DNA of 64,000 nucleotides. It comes from Mesorhizobium sp. AR02 (lineage in GTDB: Bacteria > Pseudomonadota > Alphaproteobacteria > Rhizobiales > Rhizobiaceae). Positions 8,702 through 18,763 of this stretch are shown here, piece after piece. Both the position numbers and the translations under genes were made by a program. Each line of letters opens with the position of its first letter. Position 1 is the stretch's first letter. The stretch lies in NCBI RefSeq assembly GCF_024746835.1, contig NZ_CP080531.1:1054001-1118000 (forward strand). Reading direction: 5' to 3'. A model generated the notes under the pieces. The model worked only from the letters and a program-made list of their open reading frames with translations. It searched no databases and was not told the origin of the DNA.

Positions 8702-9664
8702 TCAGAGTGAAGTGGATTTCGGCGAGCGCCCCCGGCTTCGGGACTGCGCCAGCCACACATAGGCAACGCCGAGAACGCCAGAGATCAGGACAATAACGTC
8801 ACCCAGCAGGGCCGCATATCCCAGCTTCTTGAAAGTGAAGCCCTGCAGATAAGAATACACCGGCAATATATTCGAATCCCCGCTAGGTCCTCCTTGTGTC
8901 ATCAGGTAGATGAGGGTGAAATTACCAAAAGACAGCAGCGTCATTAACAGAGCTGAAGTCAGGATCGTGGGCTTCAGGATCGGCAGCGTCAGACGCGTAA
9001 GGCGTTGGTAGGCATTGGCGTCCTCAAGTTTCGCAGCTTCAAGCATCTCTTGGGGAACGTTGCGTAGCGCGGCCGAGAAAATGATCGCGGCCAGGCCGGC
9101 GAGCGACCAGGTATTGGCTAGGGAAACGACCAACATGGCGTGATCATAAAGTACGTCTGCGTGGGGATATCCGAACAATACCGGGAATACACCGCCCTGT
9201 GTCGTGGCAGCGTACCAAATGATGGCGATCGCCGCCGGCGGGAGGGTCCACGCGACGATCGCCAGGCTGCTCACGACCACGCGGACGGACGTGAGAGCAC
9301 TTTGTAAGGCCAAGGCTATCACTAGCCCCAAGATCGTAGTTCCGACGGCTCCGGATCCGACGACGAAAACCAGCGTCAACCAAATCGACCGATAGAAAAT
9401 CTGGTCCGACAGGAGGAAGTAGACGTTTTGTAACCCGGTGAAGCGGTAGTGAATTGAGTTTGGGCCAATGAGCTGCAGATTGGTGAAGCCGAGATACACC
9501 GAATAGCCCACCGGATAGATAAACAGACCAATCAGCAATGCTGCTGCAGGGAACAGGAGCAACAAGCTCGAGGACTTGAAGCGCGGCTTGTCCAGCCGCG
9601 CTCCGAGCTGCGCTGCGAGAGCGTCCAAAGTCGTCGTGGCGGAATTGTGAGGCAGATCGACCAT
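8702..9664 (-). CDS. Carbohydrate ABC transporter permease, MalF type
   Basis: A 320-aa MalF/UgpA-type permease with an N-terminal cytoplasmic stretch, a first membrane segment (LLLLFPAAALLIGLFIYPVG) and an EAA loop, EAAKLEDANAYQRLTRLTLP. I place the start at ATG 9664 (MVDLPHNS) because GGGAG lies 8 nt before it and because the longer frame would run into the binding-protein gene that ends at 9702. It lies 27 nt before its MalG-like partner. Together they form the membrane channel of the importer encoded at 7805-12256. Confidence 0.9.
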   Translation of the reverse strand: MVDLPHNSATTTLDALAAQLGARLDKPRFKSSSLLLLFPAAALLIGLFIYPVGYSVYLGFTNLQLIGPNSIHYRFTGLQNVYFLLSDQIFYRSIWLTLVFVVGSGAVGTTILGLVIALALQSALTSVRVVVSSLAIVAWTLPPAAIAIIWYAATTQGGVFPVLFGYPHADVLYDHAMLVVSLANTWSLAGLAAIIFSAALRNVPQEMLEAAKLEDANAYQRLTRLTLPILKPTILTSALLMTLLSFGNFTLIYLMTQGGPSGDSNILPVYSYLQGFTFKKLGYAALLGDVIVLISGVLGVAYVWLAQSRSRGRSPKSTSL

Positions 9665-9701
9665 TGGAGATGCTCCCGAGATGGGCTGTCGCAGCCCGAG
9701 G

Positions 9702-11087
9702 CTAGTTGCGTACTTCGACCTTGTCATCGCCGAGCTGACCGGCGACATAGTCCTTCATGGATTTGACAGCCTGATCGAGGCTCGTGTCCGGGTGGAGAAC
9801 GAGAGTCTCGGTTGCCTGCGCGATGGCGAACGACCAGACCTTGTAGCCGGCGTTGGAAGGGGCGCTCTTCGCAATTGGGAGCAGATCCGCGAATTCCTTT
9901 TGCGTCGACGGGGCAAAGTCGATGTAAGCCTTTTCATTGACGTAGGCAGGAATCGCCGGAACAAGACCACCATAATTGCCGACCTCCAGAGCATAGTCTT
10001 TCTGGAACATGAAGTTGACCAGTTTCCACGCAAGGTCCGGGTGCGGGGAAGCCTTGGCCATCACCATGCTCCAGCCGGAAAAGGCGGTGGCGGTACCAGG
10101 CGCCTGACCTTGCGAGGTTGGAAGCGGCGCGATGCCGATGTCCTTCACGCCTTCGGGCCAGCAGGGACCGCAGATCACATTGTTCCAGATCTGCGGGACA
10201 TAGTTGCCTCCAAGCGTGATGCCGATCTGGTGCTTCGGCAGGAACGGCGCCACGATGCCTGGGCCGTTGGCATTCAGGATTTGCGAGGCCGGAGCGAGAA
10301 GGCCTTCGGCAGAAGCCGTGCGATAGAAATCGAGGACCTCACGAATGCCCTTGCCGTCGACGACCCACTTGTCGTCCTTCTGATTATAGAATTCCGGATC
10401 GCTGGAGCCGTACATGAAATTAAGGGCGCCCAGGACAACGCCCTGTGTGCCCTGAGCCGTTCCCGTGAGTACCCAGAGCGGCCAGACGTTCGGGTCGGAC
10501 TTCTTGATCGCTCTGGCGGCATCCAGAATATCATTCCAGCTCTTGGGCTTCCAATCGCCTGGAAGATTAGCCTTGGCGAAGATGGTCTTGTCGTAAAGCA
10601 AAGCGTTGGTGTTGACGCCCTGGCTGACCGCATAGACCTTACCGTCTACCGTGCCCTCTTTCTTGACCGGCTCTACATACTGCGACCACCAGTCGGTCTT
10701 GGCGAGTTGATCGTCAAGCGGGGCGAGAAGATCAGAGGCTACCCACTGACCGAGTTCCGGTGCCGGGACCTCTGCCACATCAGGAAGAGCGCCCGGGTCT
10801 GTATACATCAAGCTGAGCTTGGTCAGGAAGTCATCATAGCCGCCCTGGATCGGAACCAGCTCGACCTTGACGTCGGGATTCGCCTTTTCAAAGCCGTCCC
10901 TGATTTCGCCGAACCACTTTTTGGCCAGATCCGGGCTGCTCATGAAATAGTCGGCGCTGAATGCAACCTTCAGCGTGATTGCGTCCGCCCATGCGAAAGT
11001 CGCGTTGGCGGTCAATGCAGTCGTGAGCGCCAATCCAAGCAAGGCCCTTCGCGGAAGGGTTGCGCTGAACATGTTATGAAATCCCAT
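9702..11087 (-). CDS. Extracellular solute-binding protein, family 1 (carbohydrate ABC importer)
   Basis: A 461-aa periplasmic binding protein. The N-terminus has two arginines, a hydrophobic core (ALLGLALTTALTANATF) and a signal peptidase site close to AWA-DA. The mature part shows typical SBP family 1 segments, such as FEKANPDVKVELVPIQGGYDD-type text near residues 65-85 and a C-terminal HPDLAWKLVNFM motif. GAGGAGAAG precedes the ATG. It delivers the ligand to the MalF/MalG-like permeases downstream. Pocket residues cannot be read reliably enough to name the sugar. Sugar-alcohol, disaccharide or glycoside ligands would all fit the neighbouring oxidoreductases. Confidence 0.92.
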   Translation of the reverse strand: MGFHNMFSATLPRRALLGLALTTALTANATFAWADAITLKVAFSADYFMSSPDLAKKWFGEIRDGFEKANPDVKVELVPIQGGYDDFLTKLSLMYTDPGALPDVAEVPAPELGQWVASDLLAPLDDQLAKTDWWSQYVEPVKKEGTVDGKVYAVSQGVNTNALLYDKTIFAKANLPGDWKPKSWNDILDAARAIKKSDPNVWPLWVLTGTAQGTQGVVLGALNFMYGSSDPEFYNQKDDKWVVDGKGIREVLDFYRTASAEGLLAPASQILNANGPGIVAPFLPKHQIGITLGGNYVPQIWNNVICGPCWPEGVKDIGIAPLPTSQGQAPGTATAFSGWSMVMAKASPHPDLAWKLVNFMFQKDYALEVGNYGGLVPAIPAYVNEKAYIDFAPSTQKEFADLLPIAKSAPSNAGYKVWSFAIAQATETLVLHPDTSLDQAVKSMKDYVAGQLGDDKVEVRN

Positions 11088-11125
11088 TTTCTTCTCCTCT
11101 GGTTGGTGTCGCTTTTTTGGATGGG

Positions 11126-12256
11126 CTACGCGCCCTGGCGTTCGACGATCCGGGCAGGCGTTGTACGCAAGGTGTTTCCTGATACGGGCTCGAAGAAATG
11201 GAGATCGTTCGGATCGAAGACGAGATCTGCCTTTTGGCCGATCCGAATGTCGGCGAAACTGGGGAAGCGGGCATTCACTTCCACGCCACCTACATCAACC
11301 AGAACAAATGTCTCCGACCCGGTTGTCTCGATCGCACGAACCGTGCCGAAGATATGCTCGCGGCAACGGGAGGGGGCATCTTTGGTCCAATGGAGATCAT
11401 CGGGCCTGATACCGAGTTCAACTCGCGACGGCAGATTGGTCGACGCAAAGAAGCGGTCAGCCTCTACGGAAAAAACCGAACCCAGGCACTGGATGCGTCC
11501 CAAAGCGCCATCGCGGGTCAATTCGGCGGGCAAGATGTTCATGCGAGGTGATCCGATGAACGTTCCGACGAATTTGTTGGCGGGATTTCGGTAGAGCTGG
11601 GCCGGCGTGTCTACCTGCAGGATCCGACCCCGATCGAAAACAGCGATGCGATGTCCCATTGTCATCGCTTCAACCTGGTCGTGTGTGACGTAGACCGTCG
11701 TCACGCCCAGGCGCCGCTGAAGGTCAGATATCTCGGCACGCATATGCGTGCGCAAGCCAGCGTCGAGATTCGAAAGAGGTTCATCCAGAAGGAAGATACG
11801 CGGCTCGCGGATCAAGGCGCGGCCAAGCGCGACGCGTTGCCGCTGCCCGCCCGACAGTTCGGAGGGCTTGCGATCCAAGAGACCGTTCAACCCGACAAGG
11901 TTAGCGACCTTCTCCACGCGACTGTTGAGGTCGGATCGATTCTCCTTGCGAACTTCTGGGCCGAAGGAAAGGTTGCCTCGCACGCTCATATGCGGATAAA
12001 GCGCGTAGCTCTGAAACACCATCGCGATATCGCGCCTGCCCGGCGGCGTCAGGGTGACATCCTGGCCATCGATGAGAACGCGGCCATGGGTCGGCGTTTC
12101 AAGGCCAGCAAGCATCCGCAAGGTTGTGGTCTTGCCGCATCCAGATGGGCCAACAAAGACGATGAATTCTCCGTCTTTGATGTCCAGATCAAGGTTGGGT
12201 ATCGCCACGAAATCGTTGAATACCTTCCAAATTCCTTCGAAGGATACGGTTGCCAT
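11126..12256 (-). CDS. ABC transporter ATP-binding protein, MalK/UgpC type
   Basis: A 376-aa ATPase of the CUT1 importer. Walker A is GPSGCGKTT, the ABC signature LSGGQRQRV, Walker B IFLLDEPLSNLD and the switch histidine VTHDQ. The C-terminal third is the TOBE-type regulatory domain typical of MalK/UgpC. The open frame continues far upstream, but the family begins at MATVSFEGIWK, so I use ATG 12256. It is the first gene of the reverse operon and is divergent from the GMC gene at 12667. One such ATPase can serve several CUT1 permeases, so it may also energise others. Confidence 0.93.
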   Translation of the reverse strand: MATVSFEGIWKVFNDFVAIPNLDLDIKDGEFIVFVGPSGCGKTTTLRMLAGLETPTHGRVLIDGQDVTLTPPGRRDIAMVFQSYALYPHMSVRGNLSFGPEVRKENRSDLNSRVEKVANLVGLNGLLDRKPSELSGGQRQRVALGRALIREPRIFLLDEPLSNLDAGLRTHMRAEISDLQRRLGVTTVYVTHDQVEAMTMGHRIAVFDRGRILQVDTPAQLYRNPANKFVGTFIGSPRMNILPAELTRDGALGRIQCLGSVFSVEADRFFASTNLPSRVELGIRPDDLHWTKDAPSRCREHIFGTVRAIETTGSETFVLVDVGGVEVNARFPSFADIRIGQKADLVFDPNDLHFFEPVSGNTLRTTPARIVERQGA

Positions 12257-12666
12257 GTGCTTCAGATCCCCAAGTACGTGTGATGGGAGAGCGGACAACA
12301 AAGGCAGTTCAGGGATTCCCCCTTGGGGTCGAACCATGGGCCTGGCAGACGGGCCAACGGGCCAGATACATGCAATTGCGGGGAAATCTCGTCGGGCGCA
12401 GCAACGTTCGTGCTCACTTTTTTCTCCTCTGTCCCCAACGATGGCATCCATGAGCCATTTCTTAATTGAAGCGTACTCCACGGGTGCGTCACCACAATTT
12501 CGCAAATATGCGATATGTGGCGCAACATGACGCATTTTGACCAAAGGCTGCTTTTCTCGGGACGGTCCAAACGCTATAGCGCGATAAGGTGATGCCCGCG
12601 GACGGCAAGTCGTCATGAGCGCACCTTTATGTGGTCTGCGGGCCAACCTCAGGCATTGGACTTGTT
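12257..12666. other. Divergent promoter region between importer and GMC gene
   Basis: This 410-bp region should hold promoters for both the reverse importer operon and the forward GMC gene. I see an imperfect palindrome at 12508-12535, listed separately, and a short CGCTATAGCG palindrome at 12572-12581. Frames that cross it have no family match. Confidence 0.5.
12508..12535. promoter_or_regulatory. Candidate operator, 28-bp imperfect palindrome
   Basis: The outer arms ATGCG and CGCAT match exactly; the inner ATGT and ACAT also pair around GGCGCA. It lies in the gap between the divergent importer operon and the GMC gene, where a shared regulator would bind. The nearest regulator gene is the XRE protein at 14323-15192, but no link is shown. 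Confidence 0.4.
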
Positions 12667-14169
12667 ATGAAAGAGTATGACGTCATCGTTATTGGCAGCG
12701 GCGTCGGCGGCGCCATTACGGCACGTCGCCTCTCTGAAAGGGGCGCGCGAGTCCTTATCGTTGAACGCGGCGGTTTGGTGCCGCGCGAACCAGATAACTG
12801 GAGCGTCCCGACGGTCTTCTTTGAGAAGAAATACAAGGCAAGGGACACTTGGCTGGACCGCCATGACAACAGCTTCGACCCCGGCATGTTCTACAATGTC
12901 GGCGGGTCCACGAAATTCTACGGGGCCGCGATGTTCCGCCTACGGGAGCAGGACTTCGAAGCCCTGGCGCATCGACGCGGCGTCTCTCCCGCGTGGCCAT
13001 ATCGATATGCCGACCTTTCGCCCTACTATGACGAAGCCGAGCGGATATTCGGCGTGCACGGAGACGATCACCTCGACAAAACGGCGCCGCCGCGCGGCAC
13101 ACCGTTTCCCTACGGGCCGGTGAAGTCAGAGCCGATCGTTGAACGAATGGCACAGAGTTTCCGAAACCAGGGCCTCTCGCCCTCCCCGTTGCCGCTCGCC
13201 GTGAATGCAGCGCCAGCGGGCACATGCATCTTGTGCCGGACATGTGACGGTTTCCCGTGCAAGATCGGCCAGAAGAACGATGCGGAAACCTGTGGTGTCG
13301 AACCTGCACTGGCAACCGGTCGGGTCGATTTGATGACGCAGGCCTTTGCGCGTCGTCTTTTGACCACGCCCGATGGCAAGCGCGTCACCGCGGTTGAAGT
13401 CGATCATGCCGGCACGGTAAAGCGGCTGCAGGCTCCTCTTTTTGTTGTTTCATGCAACGCCGTCAACAGTTCGGCCTTGCTGCTCCGTTCAGCCGACACC
13501 GGGACGCCGAAAGGCGTGGCGAACAGTTCCGATGTCGTCGGGCGGCACTATATGGTGCACAATCAGACCGCGTTGATGGGGCTCTCCCACCGCGTGAACT
13601 CCACGGTCTTCCAGAAGACCCTCGCCCTCAATGACTGGTACTTCGGCGACAATGCCTTTCGCTGGCCCATGGGACAGATGCAAATGCTCGGCAAGCTGCA
13701 AGGAGGCATGCTGACCGCGAGTGTGCCTTACATGCCAAGCTTCCTGGGGGATCGAATGGCCAGACACGGGATGGACTGGATTGGCCTATCCGAAGATCTC
13801 CCAGACCCCAACAACCGGGTTACTCTCAACGGAGGCCGCATCAAACTCTCCGTGACCTTGAACAATATGGACGGACATCTCGAACTCGTCCGCCGGATGA
13901 AACGTGCGCTTCAGCGGGCGGGATATCCTATCGTCATCACCAAGTCGCTCGTCGCCCACGCAACGGGTCACCAATGCGGCACGGTTAGGATGGGGAATGA
14001 TCCCGGAACGTCGGCCCTGGATCCGTTCTGCCGCGCGTGGAATCAGCAGAACCTGTTTGTTATTGATGCCTCGTTCTTCCCATCTTCAGCGGCTGTGAAC
14101 CCGGCCCTGACGATAGCCGCCCAAGCTTTGCGCGCGGCCGATCATATAATGGCGACTGATCTTGCGTGA
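12667..14169 (+). CDS. GMC oxidoreductase with four-cysteine motif (copy 2)
   Basis: A 500-aa GMC flavoenzyme and paralogue of the 4222-5781 product. It has the FAD motif GSGVGGA near the N-terminus, NVGGSTKFYG, and a four-cysteine stretch CILCRTCDGFPC at residues 187-198. The C-terminal segment TGHQCGT carries the expected active-site His435, and AVNPALTIAAQAL has the second catalytic position. Unlike its paralogue, this copy looks fully equipped. The start at ATG 12667 (MKEYDVIVIG) places the Rossmann fold at the N-terminus; ATG 12631 is possible but neither start has a strong ribosome binding site. It probably oxidises the same class of substrate as the rest of the locus. Confidence 0.87.
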   Translation: MKEYDVIVIGSGVGGAITARRLSERGARVLIVERGGLVPREPDNWSVPTVFFEKKYKARDTWLDRHDNSFDPGMFYNVGGSTKFYGAAMFRLREQDFEALAHRRGVSPAWPYRYADLSPYYDEAERIFGVHGDDHLDKTAPPRGTPFPYGPVKSEPIVERMAQSFRNQGLSPSPLPLAVNAAPAGTCILCRTCDGFPCKIGQKNDAETCGVEPALATGRVDLMTQAFARRLLTTPDGKRVTAVEVDHAGTVKRLQAPLFVVSCNAVNSSALLLRSADTGTPKGVANSSDVVGRHYMVHNQTALMGLSHRVNSTVFQKTLALNDWYFGDNAFRWPMGQMQMLGKLQGGMLTASVPYMPSFLGDRMARHGMDWIGLSEDLPDPNNRVTLNGGRIKLSVTLNNMDGHLELVRRMKRALQRAGYPIVITKSLVAHATGHQCGTVRMGNDPGTSALDPFCRAWNQQNLFVIDASFFPSSAAVNPALTIAAQALRAADHIMATDLA

Positions 14170-14322
14170 TGGGCACTTGGCCACCGAGCCTTTTGAAGGA
14201 ATTCTTCGAGACAAGGCGCGATGCAACCGTTTTGATTGGGTAGCCGGGAAAGCTCCGCGCCTAGAGGCAAGATCTTAGCAAAGTCGCGACTCTCGCGGGC
14301 TTTTCACAATACATCGTCGCCC

Positions 14323-15192
14323 TCATCGCCTGGGGCCTGCCAATCCGGATCGCGGCAGCATTTCATCGCTGCCCAGGAACTGCCTGACCTCAACTGGGAT
14401 TGACGGGTCGTTTTCCTCGAGTGTGGTCACCCGCTTCAGATGCTCCTTTTGCAGCATGCCGGGGCCTTGGTAATGCATCGCGACCTTTGTGGCATACGGC
14501 GGTCGTAGCATTGTAGCTGCGATGCCCGAAGTGATCCCGAACATAAAGTTCTTGGCGCTTCGCCGAACAGGTGCGTAAATTCCGAATGTCATCTCATTCT
14601 TCTGCCCGACCTCGAAATCCACGGAGAACATTCGGCCCTCTAGCGGGATCGTGAAGCCATGGTACTTGAAGACATAATCCGCCTTGGTGGGCCGATCGAA
14701 GCTCGGAAATCGCTCAATATAGTAGTGCTGAAGGAAATCACGATTTCGATATAGGCAAAATGCCGAACGCAATATTTTTCCCCGGTAGATGCTGGAATAT
14801 TGATAGCGATCGTACATTCCGATGTGCACGTCGCTAGCAGCTCTCTGATGCAGAAGGCTGGTTTCAAGAAAGCTACTAAATCTTGCCGCATGCCGAAATG
14901 TCTCTAGGGCGTGAAAATAATTACCCTCAATAAGCATTCTAAATTCTTCATTGTCAACAAATAGAACTTCTGGGCTTACCCCAAAATATTGAGCAATAAG
15001 TCTTCGATTCTGCACCGACGGGATATGCGCGCCCGACATATACTTATTAACTTGCTGGCGGTTTATTTTCATCTTCCGACACACATCGGAAATCGAACCG
15101 CTACGCTCGCACAGAAATCTCAAATTGGCAGCGAAGTTCTCCGCCAAAAGTGCCGTATCGTCGTGCATCGTCATTGAATTATTGCTGTCCAC
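14323..15192 (-). CDS. XRE-family helix-turn-helix transcriptional regulator
   Basis: A 289-aa protein with an N-terminal Cro/C1-type helix-turn-helix (about residues 20-75, with [20 protein letters not shown]) and a long C-terminal region of about 200 aa without a motif I recognise. The C-terminal part could sense a ligand. It is divergent from the HisD-like operon at 15344, 151 bp away, so control of that operon is the simplest reading; it also faces the GMC gene that ends at 14169. Base composition in its middle is more AT-rich than its neighbours, which may point to separate acquisition. Internal starts at MTMHDD cannot be excluded. Confidence 0.82.
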   Translation of the reverse strand: MDSNNSMTMHDDTALLAENFAANLRFLCERSGSISDVCRKMKINRQQVNKYMSGAHIPSVQNRRLIAQYFGVSPEVLFVDNEEFRMLIEGNYFHALETFRHAARFSSFLETSLLHQRAASDVHIGMYDRYQYSSIYRGKILRSAFCLYRNRDFLQHYYIERFPSFDRPTKADYVFKYHGFTIPLEGRMFSVDFEVGQKNEMTFGIYAPVRRSAKNFMFGITSGIAATMLRPPYATKVAMHYQGPGMLQKEHLKRVTTLEENDPSIPVEVRQFLGSDEMLPRSGLAGPRR

Positions 15193-15343
15193 CGCGAAAG
15201 TCCGCAGGAGAGATATGCGTCAACCTGCGCCAAGTATCAAGGCTCTGCGAAATTGTGACAGCTGCAGGCCTGTCGCAATCTCACCACAGCGGCAAGCTTT
15301 GCGCCCCCTTGCGCGACGACCTGGCAGCCAAAGGCGGATACGA

Positions 15344-16693
15344 ATGATCAGACATATCAAGTTGGCGGAGGCTCGTGCTTCCAACTTTCAGGACGATGCT
15401 CTTACCAAGGCTGTCCAGGCGCTTCTTGACGAGGTGGAAAAGGGCGGAGACGCAGCGGTTCGCAAGCTTGCCGTCCGCTTCGATGGTGTGGATCGACAAA
15501 GCTATAGGCTCACCAAAACCGAGATCGAAGCCTGCCTGAACAGCGTATCCAAACAAGAGCGAGAAGACATCGAGTTCGCACAAGAGCAGGTGCGCAATTT
15601 CGCGGAAGCCCAGAAAGCCGCTTTGACCGACATTGAGGTCGAGACGCTGCCGGGCGTCATACTCGGTCATCGCAATGTTCCTATGCAGAGCGTCGGCTGC
15701 TATGTGCCCGGTGGCAAGTATGCGCTGCTTGCCTCGGCGCACATGTCGGTGCTGACCGCCAAGGTGGCAGGATGCGAGCGTGTCATCACTTGCGCTCCGC
15801 CATTCAAGGGCAAGCCAGCACCGCTGATCGTCGCGGCCCAACACCTGGCCGGGGCTGACGAGATATATGTCCTCGGTGGCGTGCAGGCCGTTGCCGCAAT
15901 GGCACTTGGCACCGAAACCGTCGAGCCTGTCGATATGCTGGCTGGCCCTGGCAACGCCTACGTCGCCGAGGCCAAGCGTCTCCTTTTCGGCCGCGTCGGC
16001 ATCGACCTCTTTGCCGGTCCGACTGAAGTTCTCATCTTGGCCGATGATACCGTAGACGGAGAATTGGTCGCGACAGACCTGCTTGGGCAAGCGGAGCATG
16101 GTACCAATTCGCCGGCCATCCTGGTGACCAATTCCGAGAAGCTCGCCAGGAACACTTTGGCTGAAATCGAGCGGTTGCTCAGGATCATGCCGACCGCTGA
16201 AATCGCCGGGACAGCATGGCGCAATCACGGTGAGATAATCCTTTGCGAGACGCGGGAAGAGATGCTGGTCGAGGCTGATCGTATCGCTTCAGAGCACGTT
16301 CAGGTTATGACCGCGGATGACGACTGGTTTCTCAACAACATGAGGAATTATGGCGCGCTGTTCCTCGGCGCGCGCACGACCGTCGCCTACGGCGACAAGG
16401 TGATTGGCACCAATCATACTCTGCCCACCATGCGCGCCGCGCGCTATACTGGCGGGTTATGGGTCGGCAAGTTCATCAAGACCTGCACCTATCAACGAAT
16501 TTTGACCGATCAGGCCTCCGCGATGGTCGGTGAATACGCATCGAGGCTGTGCATCATGGAAGGGTTTGCTGGCCACGCCGAGCAAGCCAATCTCCGAGTG
16601 CGGCGTTACGGTCATCGCAACATCGAATACGCCACTGCTGCCCACCCGTTGGCCGCGAGCAAGCAAATGGAGGAAACCAATGAAACACGATAA
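15344..16693 (+). CDS. Histidinol dehydrogenase superfamily enzyme (HisD paralogue)
   Basis: A 449-aa member of the HisD superfamily. The residues that bind zinc and act in HisD are present at matching spacing: Gln249 and His252 in GQAEHG, Glu317 and His318 in SEHVQV, Asp351 in YGDK, and His411 in GFAGHAEQ. It should therefore be an NAD-dependent enzyme that oxidises an alcohol, probably in two steps to a carboxylate. It is not in a his operon. A described relative is HpsN, which oxidises 2,3-dihydroxypropanesulfonate, but other substrates are possible. ATG 15344 follows GGCGGA. The next gene overlaps by 14 bp, so the two are translationally linked. True histidine biosynthesis is unlikely from context. 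Confidence 0.87.
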   Translation: MIRHIKLAEARASNFQDDALTKAVQALLDEVEKGGDAAVRKLAVRFDGVDRQSYRLTKTEIEACLNSVSKQEREDIEFAQEQVRNFAEAQKAALTDIEVETLPGVILGHRNVPMQSVGCYVPGGKYALLASAHMSVLTAKVAGCERVITCAPPFKGKPAPLIVAAQHLAGADEIYVLGGVQAVAAMALGTETVEPVDMLAGPGNAYVAEAKRLLFGRVGIDLFAGPTEVLILADDTVDGELVATDLLGQAEHGTNSPAILVTNSEKLARNTLAEIERLLRIMPTAEIAGTAWRNHGEIILCETREEMLVEADRIASEHVQVMTADDDWFLNNMRNYGALFLGARTTVAYGDKVIGTNHTLPTMRAARYTGGLWVGKFIKTCTYQRILTDQASAMVGEYASRLCIMEGFAGHAEQANLRVRRYGHRNIEYATAAHPLAASKQMEETNETR

Positions 16694-18512
16694 GAACGTG
16701 AAAGGCGCGGTCGTCGCGCAGGAGATGACTGGCGGCCAGATTATCGTGGATCACCTGATCCGCGAGGGTGTGACCCATGTTTTCGGCATCCCTGGACACG
16801 GCGATACAGCGCTTATGGACGCGTTCGTTGACCGTAAGGACGAAATCCAGCTTTTGCCGGCCATGCATGAGCAAAATGCTTCCCACATGGCTGATGGATT
16901 CTACCGGTCCTCGGGCAAGGTAGCCTGCGTCGTGACATCAATCGGCCCGGGAGCCACCAACACCCTGACCGGCATAGCGACCGCATTCGCGGACTCGTTG
17001 CCGCAGCTTGTCATCACCGGCGGTGTTCACACCTACATGATGGGGCGTGGCGTTCTTCAGGAAGTTGATCGACCGCATTCGGACAACTTCCCGCGCATGG
17101 CCGAGCCCGTGGTGAAGCGCTGGTTCAATCCGAGTCATGTCGAGCAGATCCCCAACATGATGGAGCAGGCCTTCAACGCCATGCTTGAGGGACGCAAAGG
17201 GCCAGTCCTCTTGAATGTCCCGCAAGATGTCCAGGCCGAGTTTGCAACGGTCACAATAGGCGACGGCAAGAAGCGCCGTACCGCCGCGCGCGCCTTCGGC
17301 GATCCAGAATACATCACCCGCGCCGTCGAGCTGCTCCTTTCGGCGGAGCGTCCGGTGCTTCTGGCCGGCGGCGGTGTCATCCAGGCGGAAGCAACGGACG
17401 AGCTGATAGCCATCGCGGAGTTTCTCGGCGCTCCGGTCACCACCTCCTTCATGGGCAAGGGCGCGTTCCCCGAAGACCACGAATTGTTCGCATGCGCGTG
17501 CGGCGACCTTGGTTCGATCCCTGGCAATGCAATGACGCGATCGGCGGACGTGCTCCTGGCGGTTGGCTGCCGTTTCTCCGACCGCATCACGTCCTCTTAC
17601 CAGCCGGGGGTCACATTCGACATTCCGAAGACCAAGCTGGTCCAGGTCGATCTGGATGCCTTCGAAATCGGAAAGAACTACCCTGTGGAAGTCGGAATTG
17701 TCGGCGATGCCAAGGCTGTGCTCGGCGCCATTCTGGCGGAGCTGAAAGCCAAGGGGCAAAGACGTGACTACAAGTCCACTGCGCAGTTCAAGGAACTGGA
17801 GCAGCGCAAAGTGGAATGGGAGGAATTCCTTCGGCCTCTGCGCACAGCCAATGTCCAGCCCATGACTGCTTCCCAGGTACTGGTCGAGGTGCGCAAGGCG
17901 TTGCCGCGCGACACGATCGTTGTTACCGATTCTTCCAATCCGCAGAACCAGGTATTCAACGAATTCCCGGTTTATGGTCCGCGCCAGCACATCACGCCTG
18001 GCGGCATGTCGGGGATTGGCTTTGCCCTGCCCGCCGCAATCGGCGCCAAGCTGGGCAAGCCGGAGGTACCAGTCTGCGCTGTCTTTGGCGACGGCGCGTT
18101 TCTCCAGACAGGAACTGAACTCGCCACCGCCGCAATGCTCGGCACGCCGGTGATCTTTCTTGTCATCAACAATGGCGGCTGGGGCGCGATCCGCAACCTG
18201 CAGCTGAACATGTTCGGCGAGGACCGTGAGATCATCACGGAGTTCAAGACACCGGACGGCTCGAAGTGGATGGCCGACATTGCCGGCGTCGCGAGAGCTC
18301 TCGGCTGCGAGGGCGAGCGTGTGGTCGATGCCTCTCACATTGGTGCGGCGATTGAACGGGCTCTGGCGTCCGGGAAGCCGTATGTCATCGACGCGATCTG
18401 CGCGATCGAACGGCCCTACTCCAACATGCACGTGACCGGCTGGTGGGACATTACCGTCCCCGCTTACCTGGGCGACCTGCGCGCCAAATATGTGAAGGGA
18501 CGCGGGTTCTGA
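16680..18512 (+). CDS. Thiamine diphosphate-dependent enzyme, acetolactate synthase-like
   Basis: A 610-aa ThDP enzyme with the three domains of the acetolactate synthase family. Glu64 in AMHEQNA is the cofactor-activating glutamate. The central domain has LLAGGGVIQ, and the C-terminal domain carries the ThDP/Mg motif GDGAF at about 470-474, ending in NN near 497-498. GGAGG lies just before ATG 16680. There is no small regulatory subunit nearby, so branched-chain synthesis is unlikely. It is not a close match to sulfoacetaldehyde acetyltransferase (Xsc) or to IolD as I remember them. It probably decarboxylates or carboligates a 2-oxo acid made from the HisD-like product. Confidence 0.87.
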   Translation: MKHDKNVKGAVVAQEMTGGQIIVDHLIREGVTHVFGIPGHGDTALMDAFVDRKDEIQLLPAMHEQNASHMADGFYRSSGKVACVVTSIGPGATNTLTGIATAFADSLPQLVITGGVHTYMMGRGVLQEVDRPHSDNFPRMAEPVVKRWFNPSHVEQIPNMMEQAFNAMLEGRKGPVLLNVPQDVQAEFATVTIGDGKKRRTAARAFGDPEYITRAVELLLSAERPVLLAGGGVIQAEATDELIAIAEFLGAPVTTSFMGKGAFPEDHELFACACGDLGSIPGNAMTRSADVLLAVGCRFSDRITSSYQPGVTFDIPKTKLVQVDLDAFEIGKNYPVEVGIVGDAKAVLGAILAELKAKGQRRDYKSTAQFKELEQRKVEWEEFLRPLRTANVQPMTASQVLVEVRKALPRDTIVVTDSSNPQNQVFNEFPVYGPRQHITPGGMSGIGFALPAAIGAKLGKPEVPVCAVFGDGAFLQTGTELATAAMLGTPVIFLVINNGGWGAIRNLQLNMFGEDREIITEFKTPDGSKWMADIAGVARALGCEGERVVDASHIGAAIERALASGKPYVIDAICAIERPYSNMHVTGWWDITVPAYLGDLRAKYVKGRGF

Positions 18513-18517
18513 TCGAC

Positions 18518-18549
18518 GTGAGAGCCAGTCGGCAACAGCTGGCTCTCAC
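18518..18549. terminator. Perfect 11-bp hairpin after the ThDP gene
   Basis: GTGAGAGCCAG (18518-18528) and CTGGCTCTCAC (18539-18549) form a perfect stem around a 10-nt loop, starting 5 nt after the stop codon. There is no T-tract, so it may be an mRNA-stabilising or attenuating hairpin rather than a full intrinsic terminator. Confidence 0.6.
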
Positions 18550-18571
18550 TCCAAATGTTTGGAGTTGTTCA

Positions 18572-18763
18572 ATGACAGATAACCGACGGCCGAATGTCAA
18601 AAATGGCCTCCCACGCCAGCTGTTCTGGATCGCGATCGTTGCGATTCTCCTATCTCCACTTTTCCCCGCAGCAATAAGAACTCTTGGCGAGCAAAGTGAA
18701 TTGCGGGGTCGACTCGCGGAATCGCAAGTTGCCTTGCTCAACTACTACTTCGGTGGAAAATAG
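18572..18763 (+). CDS. Possible small single-pass membrane protein
   Basis: A 63-aa reading frame starting at ATG 18572 with GGAG 7 nt upstream (18561-18564). It has a basic N-terminus (MTDNRRPNVKNGLPRQ), one hydrophobic segment (LFWIAIVAILLSPLFPAAI, about residues 17-35), then a polar helix-like tail (SELRGRLAESQVALLNYYF). This would sit in the inner membrane with the N-terminus inside. It lies between two hairpins (18518-18549 and 18762-18778) in the operon gap between the ThDP enzyme and the lyase. I do not recognise a family. It could be a transporter accessory, a regulator or a chance frame; the good ribosome binding site and clean membrane profile favour a real gene. Confidence 0.5.
   Translation: MTDNRRPNVKNGLPRQLFWIAIVAILLSPLFPAAIRTLGEQSELRGRLAESQVALLNYYFGGK

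Noticed and set aside
17505..17522. GGTTCGATCC, T-loop-like sequence
   Set aside because: It lies inside the ThDP enzyme gene and no tRNA fold surrounds it.
16680..18512. ThDP enzyme as sulfoacetaldehyde acetyltransferase or IolD
   Set aside because: The N-terminal and central motifs do not match those proteins as I remember them, and no pta or iol genes are present.
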